Shown here: positions 27,250 through 36,346 of the stretch, in pieces
How positions within the stretch are numbered: the first letter of the stretch is position 1
Layout: every line of letters starts with the position of its first letter
DNA from: Rs1 sp038900335
Lineage (GTDB): Bacteria > Pseudomonadota > Gammaproteobacteria > Pseudomonadales > Balneatricaceae
Direction: 5' to 3'
Assembly: GCA_038900335.1 (NCBI GenBank)
Contig: JBBMRB010000013.1
Location: forward strand, 1-64,000
Length of the DNA stretch: 64,000 nt
Made by a program: the position numbers and the translations under genes
The notes under the pieces: generated by a model
Database searches by the model: none
Seen by the model: only the letters and a program-made list of their open reading frames with translations
What the model was told of the DNA's origin: nothing

Positions 27250-28179
27250 TTAACTAAAAGCTTTTTCCCAGCCTGCACAATCACTTAGCGATTGTAGCTC
27301 GAGTGGTTTATGTATTTTTTTATTTAATCCTGAAAGCACCTTACCTGGGCCACACTCAACTGCGACCTCAGCACCTTGCTCAACAATAGACTGCATTGTT
27401 GCTGTCCACAAAACCGGGCTGTAAAGCTGAGCAACTAAGTTTGCTTTTATTTCATCAACACTTTTAGCAGCGCTAGCATCTACGTTTTGGATTACCTTAA
27501 TATCAGGCATAGTCAATGTAATTGACTCAAGCTTTAACGCTAACTTCTGCGCCGCTGGTTTCATCAACGCACAGTGTGATGGCACACTAACAGGCAATTC
27601 AATCGCGCGCTTAGCACCATTTGACTTACAGTTCTCTATTGCTCTGGCCACCGCATTTTTTTCACCGGCAATAACGATCTGCCCAGGGCAGTTAAAGTTG
27701 ACAGCAGATACCACATCACCCTGCTCCGCCTCTTTACAAGAACTTAAGACCAACTCATCAGCAAGGCCTAAGATAGCCGCCATAGCACCGCTACCACTTG
27801 GCACTGCTTGCTGCATATACTCACCGCGCAGACGCACTAAATCAATCGCATCTTCAAATTCAAGGGCACCCGCGCAAACCAAAGCGCTATACTCACCTAA
27901 ACTATGCCCTGCAACAACCGCCGGCTTCTCGCCACCTTGTTGCAGCCACAAACGCCACAGCGCAACACTTGCACACAATAGAGCTGGCTGAGTTTTATCT
28001 GTTTGGTTTAAATCCTCAGCGGGGCCATCTTTAACCAACGCCCAAAGATCATAACCTAATACTGCTGATGCTTGAGCAAACGTCTGCTCAATAATATCAT
28101 GCTCAGCTGCTAGATCAGCTAACATACCAACTTGCTGGGAACCTTGTCCCGGAAAAACAAATACTGTTGATTGCGACAT
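27250..28179 (-). CDS. fabD: Malonyl-CoA:ACP transacylase
   Basis: This 309-residue enzyme loads malonyl groups onto ACP. The nucleophile elbow is AGHSLGEYSALV, with the catalytic His in SVPSHCALMKPA. The N-terminal FVFPGQGSQ is typical. GGAG precedes the ATG. It is the first gene of its transcription unit, because the upstream rpmF transcript has its own terminator. Confidence 0.96.
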   Translation of the reverse strand: MSQSTVFVFPGQGSQQVGMLADLAAEHDIIEQTFAQASAVLGYDLWALVKDGPAEDLNQTDKTQPALLCASVALWRLWLQQGGEKPAVVAGHSLGEYSALVCAGALEFEDAIDLVRLRGEYMQQAVPSGSGAMAAILGLADELVLSSCKEAEQGDVVSAVNFNCPGQIVIAGEKNAVARAIENCKSNGAKRAIELPVSVPSHCALMKPAAQKLALKLESITLTMPDIKVIQNVDASAAKSVDEIKANLVAQLYSPVLWTATMQSIVEQGAEVAVECGPGKVLSGLNKKIHKPLELQSLSDCAGWEKAFS

Positions 28180-28523
28180 GCTAAGGCTCCACTTTATACA
28201 TTAATTTTTTATAAATCATCGATTCACTTTTTAACTCATGATTTTTCTAATATTTTACAATAATATCAAAACAATAATAAACACTATTCACCGAATCTGG
28301 CAATCACTGCACAGCGACACCAAACCTAAGTAAAAATTACCCTAACACAAAACCACCTTAAACCCAGCCCGCACATCTATATTTCTCAAAGCAAGCGCAT
28401 GCCATAACAGCCAATAGCTTATTATTTAAAGCGATAAACAGAACATAAAGTAAGCATATATAAGATAGGGCTAACAACAGATGGGATAGCAAGCGCGGAT
28501 GATGACTTTTTAGCTTTTCAACT
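28180..28523. other. Spacer where plsX and fabH are usually found
   Basis: No credible coding frame, no remnant of PlsX or FabH that I can see. It presumably holds the fabD promoter. See the finding on the missing genes. Confidence 0.6.
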
Positions 28524-28561
28524 GATACAAAAATGGAGGCCGAAGCCTCCATTTTTGTATC
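28524..28561 (-). terminator. Strong terminator after rpmF
   Basis: A perfect 17-bp stem closes a CGAA loop on the plus strand. On the minus strand the loop is C(UUCG)G, an extra-stable tetraloop, and the descending arm contains a T run. It starts about 35 nt past the rpmF stop codon. Confidence 0.92.
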
Positions 28562-28595
28562 ACACAACGCCCTATTGCTAGAGCAAAGACAGAGA

Positions 28596-28775
28596 TTACT
28601 CGCTGTCAGTTGCAGTGATTTGACGACCACGGTACATACCGTCAGCTGTCATGTGATGACGACGGTGAGTTTCCCCAGTAGTCGCATCTACAGTCAGTGT
28701 TGGACCTGTTAGCGCATCGTGTGAACGACGCATGTCACGGCGTGAACGTGACTTCTTGCTCTTTTGTACTGCCAT
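28596..28775 (-). CDS. rpmF: 50S ribosomal protein L32
   Basis: The 59-residue protein begins MAVQKSKKSRSRRDMRRSHD and continues DALTGPTLTVDATTGETHRR, the proteobacterial L32 without a Cys zinc ribbon. It follows yceD by 20 nt as usual, and a strong terminator ends the yceD-rpmF transcript. Confidence 0.96.
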   Translation of the reverse strand: MAVQKSKKSRSRRDMRRSHDALTGPTLTVDATTGETHRRHHMTADGMYRGRQITATDSE

Positions 28776-28795
28776 TTGATATAACTCCTAATAAC

Positions 28796-29320
28796 TTATT
28801 TCTTAGTTTTGTCTTTTAGCGAAGCCAAAACACTAAATGGATTTGGTTTCTCAGCCTTTTCAATATCTGCTGTATTTGCGTCACCAAAACTGGTTTGTAT
28901 ACTGCAATCAGAATGATATGACACTATTGGTAAATTCAGTATCAACTCTTGTTCGATCAAAGGCAGTAATTCTAACTCATCACCCTCTACAATGAGAGGT
29001 TCGTAATATTTCGGTAATGTTTGAGCTTTCTCTTCATTGTAAGATATAGCCAAGTTTAACTCGGCCTCCACATCGAAAGAGACAGGATCCAAACAGCGTT
29101 GGCACTGCATTTTCACAGCAACCTTAGCCTTACCTGAAATTGTTCTGATTCTCAGTTCATCACGTGAGAACTTCAAATCTGCCACTACATTGACATCTGA
29201 ATCAACTAGCATGCTAGATAACTCTTCCATCTCTTTAACAGCAATAACACCTGAAATATCTATCTCGCGATCAGCTAGTTTTCGCGGGTCGACAAATCGA
29301 GGTAATTTAACGTTTAACAT
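28796..29320 (-). CDS. yceD: YceD/DUF177 family protein
   Basis: This 174-residue protein belongs to the DUF177 family, almost always encoded before rpmF and linked to 23S rRNA accumulation in plants and bacteria. Visible features are KMQCQRCLDPV and the acidic PLIVEGDELELLPLIEQELILNLP. Its function in ribosome assembly is inferred from the family. Confidence 0.92.
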   Translation of the reverse strand: MLNVKLPRFVDPRKLADREIDISGVIAVKEMEELSSMLVDSDVNVVADLKFSRDELRIRTISGKAKVAVKMQCQRCLDPVSFDVEAELNLAISYNEEKAQTLPKYYEPLIVEGDELELLPLIEQELILNLPIVSYHSDCSIQTSFGDANTADIEKAEKPNPFSVLASLKDKTKK

Positions 29321-29751
29321 AAGCGCGCAATTCTATGTACCTTAGCCCCTTGTGTAAAGGGAAAGATGTATTTGTGATAAAAAACCCGTGCATATTCTAC
29401 GCTTTTTTTCGCAAAGCGAAAACCTTTAACTTAATAAGTTCCAGATTTTTCGCCTTGCAGCATCATAATAGAATAATGATTCAACATGAATCGTATCAAC
29501 AAGCACAGAAAATAGCTCAATAAAGGCGTTATATTCTATGCCCTAAACCACAGAAATCAATCTTAATCGCCTATCATCTAACAATAATTAAAAACGCCTT
29601 ATATAAGCTGATTAAATACATGCTCAATAACGGTCACATAGCCAAATTAACGATAAAGATCATTTCCCTAAAGCGCACCACACAAAGCCAGCCACTTTAT
29701 GATAGCCTTGTCAGCATACTGAATTTTAGCCAATAACAGCATAGGTTTACC
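29321..29751. other. Divergent promoter region between yceD and yceF
   Basis: About 430 nt with no credible gene. It contains a TTTTCGC / GCGAAAA inverted repeat near 29406-29422 and otherwise AT-rich spacer. Confidence 0.5.
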
Positions 29752-30333
29752 GTGAAATCACTTATATTAGCATCGAGCTCTATCTATCGAAAAAAACTAC
29801 TAGACACACTAGGCTTTGATTACCAATGTGCTAGCCCTGATATCGATGAGACAGTACATAAAGATGAGACAAGCGCACAGCTTGTAGCGCGCCTTGCACT
29901 AGCAAAAGCACAAAAAGTAGCACACAGGCACAGCAACAGCCTGATCATTGGCTCAGACCAAGCAGCAACCGTTGATGGCATTATCCTCAACAAACCACTA
30001 ACCACAGCCAAAGCACAGCAGCAACTACAATTATGCTCAGGGAAAAAAGTCACCTTTTTAACAGGGCTGTGTTTATTTGATAGCAGCGATAACAGCCACC
30101 AGCTGGCCACCATCGCTTATCATGTTTATTTTAGGGAGCTAAGCAGCGCTGAAATAGCGCACTATATCGCTATCGAGCAGCCGTTAAACTGCGCAGGCAG
30201 CTTTAAAGTAGAAGGTTTAGGTATTAGTTTATTTGAAAAGTTAGAAGGCGATGATTTTAACAGCCTGATCGGCCTTCCAGTGATTGAATTACTCAACATG
30301 TTGCGGGCTAAAGGCATTAACCCGCTCTCTTAA
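29752..30333 (+). CDS. yceF: Maf-family nucleotide pyrophosphatase (YceF subgroup)
   Basis: This 193-residue house-cleaning enzyme hydrolyses non-canonical or methylated nucleotides; the YceF subgroup prefers 7-methyl-GTP. Visible motifs are ASSSIYRKKLLDTLG, DETVHKDE, IIGSDQAATVDG and KVEGLGISLFEKLEGDDFNSLIGLP. The start codon is GTG with AGG upstream. Its divergent position relative to yceD-rpmF is as in E. coli and supports the YceF assignment. Confidence 0.9.
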   Translation: MKSLILASSSIYRKKLLDTLGFDYQCASPDIDETVHKDETSAQLVARLALAKAQKVAHRHSNSLIIGSDQAATVDGIILNKPLTTAKAQQQLQLCSGKKVTFLTGLCLFDSSDNSHQLATIAYHVYFRELSSAEIAHYIAIEQPLNCAGSFKVEGLGISLFEKLEGDDFNSLIGLPVIELLNMLRAKGINPLS

Positions 30334-30426
30334 AAGTACGCCCTAAAAACCATAGATCTAAACAAGCTGAGCTAGGCACAAAAAAATAGCACAAGTTATG
30401 TGCTATTAATTAAAGGCTCAAGGCGA

Positions 30427-31161
30427 CTAAAACACCATCAACTTAATAGCCGCTATACCTGCCATCACTCTAATTAACCACTTAAAAGCCTCAAGCTTTA
30501 ACTTACTTAAAAACCAAAAGCCGATACAAGCGCCAACCACTAAACCAGGTAGCGCCTGCAAACCAATCATCGCCGTTTCAGCCGTTAGTGCACCAACCGA
30601 TAGCAGCACCGGCACCTTCGCAAGGTTAATACACATAAAGGCCCAGCTGCGGGTACTAACGTACTGCTCTTTTGATAGCTTTTGCTCCATAAAATACAAA
30701 CTAAAAATAGGCCCAGCAGCATTAGAAATCAAACTGATAAAACCACCGATAAAACCCGTTATCTTGGTACTTAGCGGATGCTGCATAATACTGGTTTTCA
30801 TCGTATCCAAGACAATACCCATCACTAGCATGGCAATAATAATGATAGCCAACATGACTGAAAAATCCGCACTATCTAATCGTGACAACAACCAGCCACC
30901 AGCGACAATACCGAGCGCACACATTGGCAGCAAGCGTGCTAGTAGCGCCCAGTTAACGTGCTTTCTATAACTGATCACCGCCAGCAAATCGGTAATAAGA
31001 TACATAGGCAGTAAAATACCCAACGCCTGCTGACCTGGGTAGACAATCATAATAATCGGCAAAATTAGCATACCCATGCCACCGACTGAGAACTTAGAAA
31101 ACCCCGTCACCAACCCTGCAAACAACAATATAATTAACTCAGTACTCAACACCCACCCCAC
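30427..31161 (-). CDS. TSUP/TauE-SafE family permease
   Basis: This 244-residue membrane protein has seven to eight hydrophobic segments, with the family pattern GFSKFSVGGMGMLILPI at the N-terminus and GFIGGFISLISNAAGPIFSLY mid-protein. TSUP proteins move sulfite, sulfoacetate, sulfolactate or similar anions. It is divergent from a LysR gene, so that regulator probably controls it. The start is GTG at 31161, though a GTG three codons later is also possible. Confidence 0.85.
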   Translation of the reverse strand: MGWVLSTELIILLFAGLVTGFSKFSVGGMGMLILPIIMIVYPGQQALGILLPMYLITDLLAVISYRKHVNWALLARLLPMCALGIVAGGWLLSRLDSADFSVMLAIIIIAMLVMGIVLDTMKTSIMQHPLSTKITGFIGGFISLISNAAGPIFSLYFMEQKLSKEQYVSTRSWAFMCINLAKVPVLLSVGALTAETAMIGLQALPGLVVGACIGFWFLSKLKLEAFKWLIRVMAGIAAIKLMVF

Positions 31162-31228
31162 CTACACCGTTTCATTTAAGGCTGGATTATAAAGATAAAA
31201 ACAATAACAAGATAATCACACTTTTATT

Positions 31229-31240
31229 TTATCTTGATAA
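31229..31240. promoter_or_regulatory. Possible LysR-type binding site
   Basis: Palindrome TTATCTTGATAA in the 147-nt divergent region, with further GATAA half-sites at about 31211 and 31266. LysR proteins usually bind several such short dyads between divergent genes. Confidence 0.35.
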
Positions 31241-31308
31241 TTTAAAACTATCGTTATATATTCATTGATAATTATTTTTATAAGCAAAAGAGTCCAAACA
31301 TAACCAAC

Positions 31309-32256
31309 ATGACTAACGATCAACTGCGTGCCTTTGTTGCAGTAGCAGAGCAAGGCAGCTTTAGGGCGGCGGCGACTAGCTTGTATAAAACACAGCCGAG
31401 CATCAGCAATGCCATTAAAACACTGGAGAGCCAATTTGATTTCTCGCTGTTTGATAGAAACAATTATCGCCCTGTACTGAGCACTGAGGGCAAGGCGTTT
31501 TATAACCAAGCCAAAAAGCTGCTGACACAAGCAACAGAGCTTGAGATGTTTGGCCACCACTTAGCGCGTGCGGATATGACACAGCTATCTATTTCACTGA
31601 GCGCTATGTGCGCCTTCCCGCCGGTATTAAATAAAATTAAGGATTTTTGTACTGAGCGCCCACAGATGCGCTTGCAGCTTAACACTGAGCATTTATCTGG
31701 CGTGTTAGAGCAAATACAACTCGATAAATCTGAGTTTGCTATCGGCCCGCTGCTAGGTGTCGATCAAAAATATGAATTTATTGAAGTCGGCGAAATCAAG
31801 ATGGTGACGGTGATAGCACCGCAGGCAATGACTGCTTTAATGGCAGATGCGGCCAACAGCGGCTCGAACGTGAATGACAGCAGCAATTGCGAACAAAAAC
31901 AACCTGTGCTCAGCCATCAGCAATTGCGCCAGCTACCACACATTCTGATTACAGATACTGGCTCTGTAGCACGCTTTGATCATGTTAATATCATTAGTGG
32001 CAGCAGGCCTTGGTATGTCAATGATTATCAAATGAAAAAAGCGTTACTGGTATCGGCGATGGGCTGGGCGCGTATTCCTGAGCATATCGTTAAAACTCAG
32101 CTTAAGGCTGGCTCACTCATTAAAATACAGGTCGAGAATTTCAACTTTGAAAGTACTGTACCCATGTATTTGATCAAACTAAAACAGCAGCCATTAAGCG
32201 TGCTAGCGAAAGCATTTTGGCAACATATGATTAGCGATGAAAAGAGCCTAAACTAG
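31309..32256 (+). CDS. LysR-family transcriptional regulator
   Basis: The 315-residue protein has the LysR winged helix (DQLRAFVAVAEQGSFRAAAT, then QPSISNAIKTLESQFDFSLFDR) and a periplasmic-binding-like effector domain (residues about 90-300). A Ser/Asn-rich insertion (ANSGSNVNDSSN) occurs near residue 180. It is divergent from the TSUP permease gene and likely responds to the permease substrate. Confidence 0.88.
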   Translation: MTNDQLRAFVAVAEQGSFRAAATSLYKTQPSISNAIKTLESQFDFSLFDRNNYRPVLSTEGKAFYNQAKKLLTQATELEMFGHHLARADMTQLSISLSAMCAFPPVLNKIKDFCTERPQMRLQLNTEHLSGVLEQIQLDKSEFAIGPLLGVDQKYEFIEVGEIKMVTVIAPQAMTALMADAANSGSNVNDSSNCEQKQPVLSHQQLRQLPHILITDTGSVARFDHVNIISGSRPWYVNDYQMKKALLVSAMGWARIPEHIVKTQLKAGSLIKIQVENFNFESTVPMYLIKLKQQPLSVLAKAFWQHMISDEKSLN

Positions 32257-32286
32257 CCACTGTTTAGCGGATTTTAAAACCGAGCC

Positions 32287-33018
32287 TTAGCGACTCCAAT
32301 GTTGGTAGCGACCAATATACGTTTTGCTAATAGGCGCTGCGTACTGCCCGACTTTAGATGTTTTTAGACCTAATTGCTGCAGCGCTTGCGCCCATTGTAC
32401 TGCTGCACTAACACCATCAATCACCGGCACTGGCAGCTCATCACTTAATCGTTTTATCAATGCTGACATACCGGCACAACCTAACACGATCGCCTCTGCA
32501 CCATCTTCATAAACGCCAGCAAGGCATTCATTTTTCAGCTGCTGATAGGCACCCTCTTCTATATTCTCTAAAGCGAGTACGGCTATATCGGTGGCGCGCA
32601 CACCACTGCAGTGCTTTTGATAGCCATATTTGTATAATAGATATTCACTAGCGGGCACAGTGCGGGCCAAGGTCGTGACTATGGCAAAGCGATGGCTTAT
32701 TAAGCTGGCCACTTGAAATGCAGCCTCTGCAATACCTATCACTGGTGCATCGGCTAGCTCCCTTGCTGCATCTAGAGCGGGATCGCCAAAACAGGCGATA
32801 ATGTGCGCGTCAACCCCTTGCTCTTTACCTATCTGAATTTGATCAAGCAAGGCGGCACTGGCGATCACCTCATCAACAGCACACTCTATACTTTTAGGGC
32901 CATGCAATGGTGTACTGGCAATAATTTGGGTGCCTGGCAGCACAATATCTTGCACCGATTGCACCATAGATTGCGTCATTGCACTGCTGGTGTTTGGGTT
33001 GATTATCTGGATTTGCAT
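32287..33018 (-). CDS. Asp/Glu/hydantoin racemase family protein
   Basis: This 243-residue enzyme resembles hydantoin/allantoin racemases (HyuE group). The two Cys that act as acid/base in the family are in IIACFGDPAL and IVLGCAGMSAL; the N-terminus reads IINPNTSSAMTQSM. It racemises 5-substituted hydantoins or related ring compounds by family. It lies 10 nt after the gntR gene on the same strand and diverges from an NCS1 permease, so it probably acts on the imported compound. No hydantoinase or carbamoylase is in the window. Confidence 0.82.
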   Translation of the reverse strand: MQIQIINPNTSSAMTQSMVQSVQDIVLPGTQIIASTPLHGPKSIECAVDEVIASAALLDQIQIGKEQGVDAHIIACFGDPALDAARELADAPVIGIAEAAFQVASLISHRFAIVTTLARTVPASEYLLYKYGYQKHCSGVRATDIAVLALENIEEGAYQQLKNECLAGVYEDGAEAIVLGCAGMSALIKRLSDELPVPVIDGVSAAVQWAQALQQLGLKTSKVGQYAAPISKTYIGRYQHWSR

Positions 33019-33028
33019 AAAACCTCTA

Positions 33029-33700
33029 CTATGAAAATAAGCGATTGAAATCTATATTCTGCTCATCTTGACCGGCGAGGATCAACGAGCCTTTAATACT
33101 TTGTAAATGCTCTAACATCCATTGTTGCACTGCTTCGCTGTCACCTTTATCTAACAAATCTAATAGCTGCACATGATCACCGCAATCACAGCTGACACCG
33201 CCAACACTACTCACAGTGCCAAAAGCTGCAATCACCAATGAGGAGCGATAGCATAACTGTTCAACAAACGCCGCCAATACACTATTACCTGCAAGCCTTG
33301 CCAACTCATAATGAAAACGCGCTGTTATTTGGATAGACCCTGCCAAATCACTGTTTTCTTGCGCTAAGCGCTCCTGCGTTACTATGTCACGAAAGTGATC
33401 AGAGTTTTCTTTTTTCCAATGTTTAAGCACCGCACTCATTAACTGCGGCTCCACCAATATCCGACTGTCAAATACTTCTAGCGCCTCCTCTTCACTTGGA
33501 TGATTTACCTGCGCACCTTTATTACGGGTAATCACCACAAAATGCTCAAGCGCTAAGCGATGCAGCACTTTACGTATTCCTGTACGACTAACACCAAAGG
33601 CTTCAGAGAGCTTATCTTCTGGCAACCTAGAACCTGGTGGCAACTGGTGCTCGACAATAGCCTTCAGTATTTTTTTGTAAATTTTCTCGTCATCAGACAT
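33029..33700 (-). CDS. GntR-family regulator, FCD subgroup
   Basis: The 223-residue protein has an N-terminal GntR winged helix (QLPPGSRLPEDKLSEAFGVS, then RTGIRKVLHRLALE) and an all-helical FCD effector domain with the metal-binding type residues (FDSRILVEPQL, ARFHYELARLAGN). I chose the ATG at 33700; the open frame extends to a TTG at 33754 but that part overlaps the operator. It is likely autoregulated and controls the divergent permease through TTGTATACAA-type sites. Confidence 0.88.
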   Translation of the reverse strand: MSDDEKIYKKILKAIVEHQLPPGSRLPEDKLSEAFGVSRTGIRKVLHRLALEHFVVITRNKGAQVNHPSEEEALEVFDSRILVEPQLMSAVLKHWKKENSDHFRDIVTQERLAQENSDLAGSIQITARFHYELARLAGNSVLAAFVEQLCYRSSLVIAAFGTVSSVGGVSCDCGDHVQLLDLLDKGDSEAVQQWMLEHLQSIKGSLILAGQDEQNIDFNRLFS

Positions 33701-33718
33701 AGATATTCTCTTTTTTGG

Positions 33719-33730
33719 ATTGTATACAAT
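33719..33730. promoter_or_regulatory. GntR operator, promoter of gntR-racemase
   Basis: Perfect palindrome ATTGTATACAAT, 19 nt upstream of the gntR start. A second half-site, GTATACAAT, follows at 33747-33755. The same sequence recurs before the permease gene, and GntR-FCD proteins commonly bind TTGTATACAA-like dyads. Confidence 0.65.
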
Positions 33731-33827
33731 AATATATTTTTCAGTCGTATACAATTTAATAATTGGCTTTGCTTTATTGCTGATTTAAGCCGATAACTTG
33801 GCTTGACGCACGTTAATGAGCAGCTTT

Positions 33828-33848
33828 ATCTTAGAAAATGTCTAAGAT
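33828..33848. promoter_or_regulatory. Inverted repeat in the gntR-permease intergenic region
   Basis: ATCTTAG and CTAAGAT separated by 7 nt. It is midway between the two promoters and unrelated to the GTATAC sites. It may bind another regulator or be chance. Confidence 0.3.
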
Positions 33849-33927
33849 TGGTGCATTTATCACCATTTTTATTGAATTTTTATTAAATTACCACTAAAAG
33901 CGTCATTATTTATTGTTGGCACGCTAA

Positions 33928-33949
33928 TTGTATACATACAAGTATACAA
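33928..33949. promoter_or_regulatory. GntR operator before the NCS1 permease
   Basis: TTGTATAC and GTATACAA separated by 6 nt (ATACAA), ending 21 nt before the permease ATG. It shares its half-sites with the gntR promoter operator. Confidence 0.65.
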
Positions 33950-33970
33950 AAAACCAAAAGGAAACCAACA

Positions 33971-35404
33971 ATGTCTGAGAAATTACCTGTTAGTCCAAAG
34001 CTAAGTAATGATGACTTACTCCCCGATAAGGAGCAAAAATGGGGATGGTATAGTATTTTTGCTTTTTGGATGTCTGATGTCCACAGTGTCGGCGGTTATG
34101 TGTTTGCAGCCAGTTTATTTGCCTTAGGATTAAATGGCATCCAAGTGTTTATAAGCCTATTAGTCGGCATCACTATTGTCATGGTCTTTGCCAACTTAAT
34201 GGGCAAGCCTGGACAAAAAGTCGGCGCCCCCTTCCCCGTGATTGCCCGCATGTCCTTCGGTGTCTTTGGTGCCAACATTCCCGCTGTGATTCGCGGCTTA
34301 ATTGCCGTGGTTTGGTATGGTATCCAAACCTTTTTAGCGTCGAGCTCGTTTATCATATTGCTGCTCTATTTTTTCCCGAGCATGGCCTCCCTTGCAAACG
34401 ATAGTTTGCTTGGCTTGTCATATTTAGGCTGGATAGGCTTTACCTTTATGTGGGTATTACAGGCCGTGGTCTTCATGTTTGGCATGGATATGATCCGCAA
34501 GGTGATTGATTGGTCAGGCCCTGCTATTTACATTGCCATGTTTGCACTATGTGCTTATATGATCGACTTGGCAGGCTGGGAGAACATTCGCTTTAGTTTA
34601 AGTGAAGCAAATTTAACGGGCATGGATGCGATAGTGCAGATGATCATAGCGATCTCTTTAGTCGCCGGTTATTTTGCTGGACCGACACTAAACTTCAGTG
34701 ACTTCTCACGCTACTGCGGCAGTTATCAGCAATTAAAATTTGGCAACTTACTTGGCTTACCGTTTAATTTTGTTTTATTCTCACTCTTTAGTGTCATCAT
34801 AGTATCAGCCTCTATACCGGTATTTGGTGAAATGATTACCGACCCTGTTGAAACAGTGAAACGCTTAGACTCAGGCATGATCACTATCCTGGGCGCGCTA
34901 ACCTTTATTTTCGCTACCGTAGGCATCAACATTGTGGCGAACTTTGTCGCACCTGCTTTTGATTTTTCTAATGTTTCACCACAAAAGATAAGCTTTAAAA
35001 CAGGCGGCTTTATTGCGGCATTTGGCTCTGTACTATTAATGCCTTGGAATTTATTCAACAATCCTGAAGTCATTCATTATACCGTCGATGTTTTAGCTGC
35101 GATGATTGGACCGCTCTACGGTATTATCATTGTCGATTATTTCTATATTAAAAAAGGCCACATTGATGTGAATTCTCTTTATAGCGATTCACCAGCAGGG
35201 ATTTATTGGTACGACAACGGTATTAATAGAAAAAGTGTAATAGCACTGCTCGTTAGCGGCTGCATAGCGGTATTTTGTACTTTTGTATTCAGCTCGTTAG
35301 CCAACTACTCATTATTTATAGGGGGCATCACAGCGGCCATTTTGTATCGCTACTTAATGTCCGCCGAGCGTGAAGCTTTTGCACAACTAGCTAAAGCGAG
35401 ATAA
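33971..35404 (+). CDS. NCS1-family nucleobase/hydantoin/allantoin permease
   Basis: This 477-residue cation-coupled importer has twelve hydrophobic segments. Features of the NCS1 family include WGWYSIFAFWMSDVHSVGGY near residue 22, RMSFGVFGANIPAVIRGLIA, and NFSDFSRYCGS. Relatives include Mhp1 (hydantoins) and PucI (allantoin). The divergent racemase favours a hydantoin or allantoin-like substrate, as an inference. AAGGA precedes the ATG. Confidence 0.87.
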   Translation: MSEKLPVSPKLSNDDLLPDKEQKWGWYSIFAFWMSDVHSVGGYVFAASLFALGLNGIQVFISLLVGITIVMVFANLMGKPGQKVGAPFPVIARMSFGVFGANIPAVIRGLIAVVWYGIQTFLASSSFIILLLYFFPSMASLANDSLLGLSYLGWIGFTFMWVLQAVVFMFGMDMIRKVIDWSGPAIYIAMFALCAYMIDLAGWENIRFSLSEANLTGMDAIVQMIIAISLVAGYFAGPTLNFSDFSRYCGSYQQLKFGNLLGLPFNFVLFSLFSVIIVSASIPVFGEMITDPVETVKRLDSGMITILGALTFIFATVGINIVANFVAPAFDFSNVSPQKISFKTGGFIAAFGSVLLMPWNLFNNPEVIHYTVDVLAAMIGPLYGIIIVDYFYIKKGHIDVNSLYSDSPAGIYWYDNGINRKSVIALLVSGCIAVFCTFVFSSLANYSLFIGGITAAILYRYLMSAEREAFAQLAKAR

Positions 35405-35434
35405 ACACCAAAAACTAATATATAAGTCATACAA

Positions 35435-35463
35435 AGGCTCACTAGCTAGCAGTGAGCTTTTCT
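35435..35463 (+). terminator. Rho-independent terminator of the NCS1 permease
   Basis: Stem GCTCACT / AGTGAGC (35437-35443 and 35451-35457) with a 7-nt loop, then TTTTCT. Confidence 0.8.
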
Positions 35464-35679
35464 ACCTTTACCGACCTCTTCAATACCATACAGGCTGCGC
35501 ACCATAGTTATTTTCGTATCTTTTCTTAAGTATTTTCAACAGCTTACTCATCGAGAGCTCCACAGCTTATTTTTTCTTGATCTTTTACTTTATATTAAAC
35601 CCTGACCTACACAAAACTGATCTATAAACAAACACAACTAAATAGACATATAAATTGACATGGGACAGTTTATTTTCTA

Positions 35680-35703
35680 AACTTTCAATAATTTCTGAAA
35701 GTT
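35680..35703. promoter_or_regulatory. Operator-like inverted repeat before the GbsR-like gene
   Basis: AACTTTCA and TGAAAGTT separated by 8 nt, ending 24 nt before the regulator ATG. Position and symmetry suit autoregulation by the encoded dimeric regulator. Confidence 0.5.
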
Positions 35704-35727
35704 CAGACAAAACAACAGGCTGTATAT

Positions 35728-36291
35728 ATGAAAATGTCTCCAAAAGTAGAATCCTTTGTTTATCATTTTGGCGAAATGGGTAGTAAATGGGGTTTCAATA
35801 GAACCGTGGGGCAAATATATGCACTACTTGTGGTTAGCCACCAGCCTTTAAATGCCAACCAAATTGCCGAGGCTTTGAATATCTCGCGCGGCAATGTCAG
35901 CATGGGTATTAAAGAGCTGCAATCATGGCAACTTATTTCTTTGAGCCACATACCTAAAGATAGAAAAGAGTATTACAGCCCCAAAGGTACGATTTGGGAT
36001 ATGGCCAATCGCGTGTTTGAAGAGCGGCGCAAACGTGAAGTCGACCCAACCCTCACCTTACTTCGCGACTTACAGTTAGACACACCAACGGATGAATCAG
36101 AGGCTTACGCTCAAGATAAAATGCGTGAAATACATGATTTGCTCGAAACTATCACCCAATGGTCAGCAGAATTACAACGCTTAGACCCAGCTAAATTAAC
36201 CACCTTGATGAAACTAGGCTCTGGTATCAGCAAAGTCTTATCAATTAAAAACCAGTTTGTAAAAAGCAAGGCAGATAAAGGTGATAAGTAG
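35728..36291 (+). CDS. GbsR/MarR-type transcriptional regulator
   Basis: The 187-residue protein has a GbsR-like winged helix: GQIYALLVVSHQPLNANQIAE, ALNISRGNVSMGIKELQSW, and the wing KDRKEYYSPKG. A helical C-terminal part follows. Proteins of this type are often encoded directly upstream of cydAB in gammaproteobacteria, so regulation of cytochrome bd is the likely role. It is 123 nt before cydA on the same strand. Confidence 0.82.
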   Translation: MKMSPKVESFVYHFGEMGSKWGFNRTVGQIYALLVVSHQPLNANQIAEALNISRGNVSMGIKELQSWQLISLSHIPKDRKEYYSPKGTIWDMANRVFEERRKREVDPTLTLLRDLQLDTPTDESEAYAQDKMREIHDLLETITQWSAELQRLDPAKLTTLMKLGSGISKVLSIKNQFVKSKADKGDK

Positions 36292-36346
36292 CCTTATTAC
36301 CCTATTAAAGAAAACCGCATTAGCTAAGAACAAAGCACAACCAAGA

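Noticed and set aside
28358..28630. 90-residue minus-strand frame after rpmF
   Set aside because: It overlaps the rpmF end and the strong terminator in another frame and has no recognisable sequence.
29518..29536. Second copy of the attC-like end ATAAAGGCGTTATATT
   Set aside because: It matches the R' end of element B over 16 bp, but no matching TATAAC arm lies upstream within 130 bp, and one such match is expected by chance in a window of this size.
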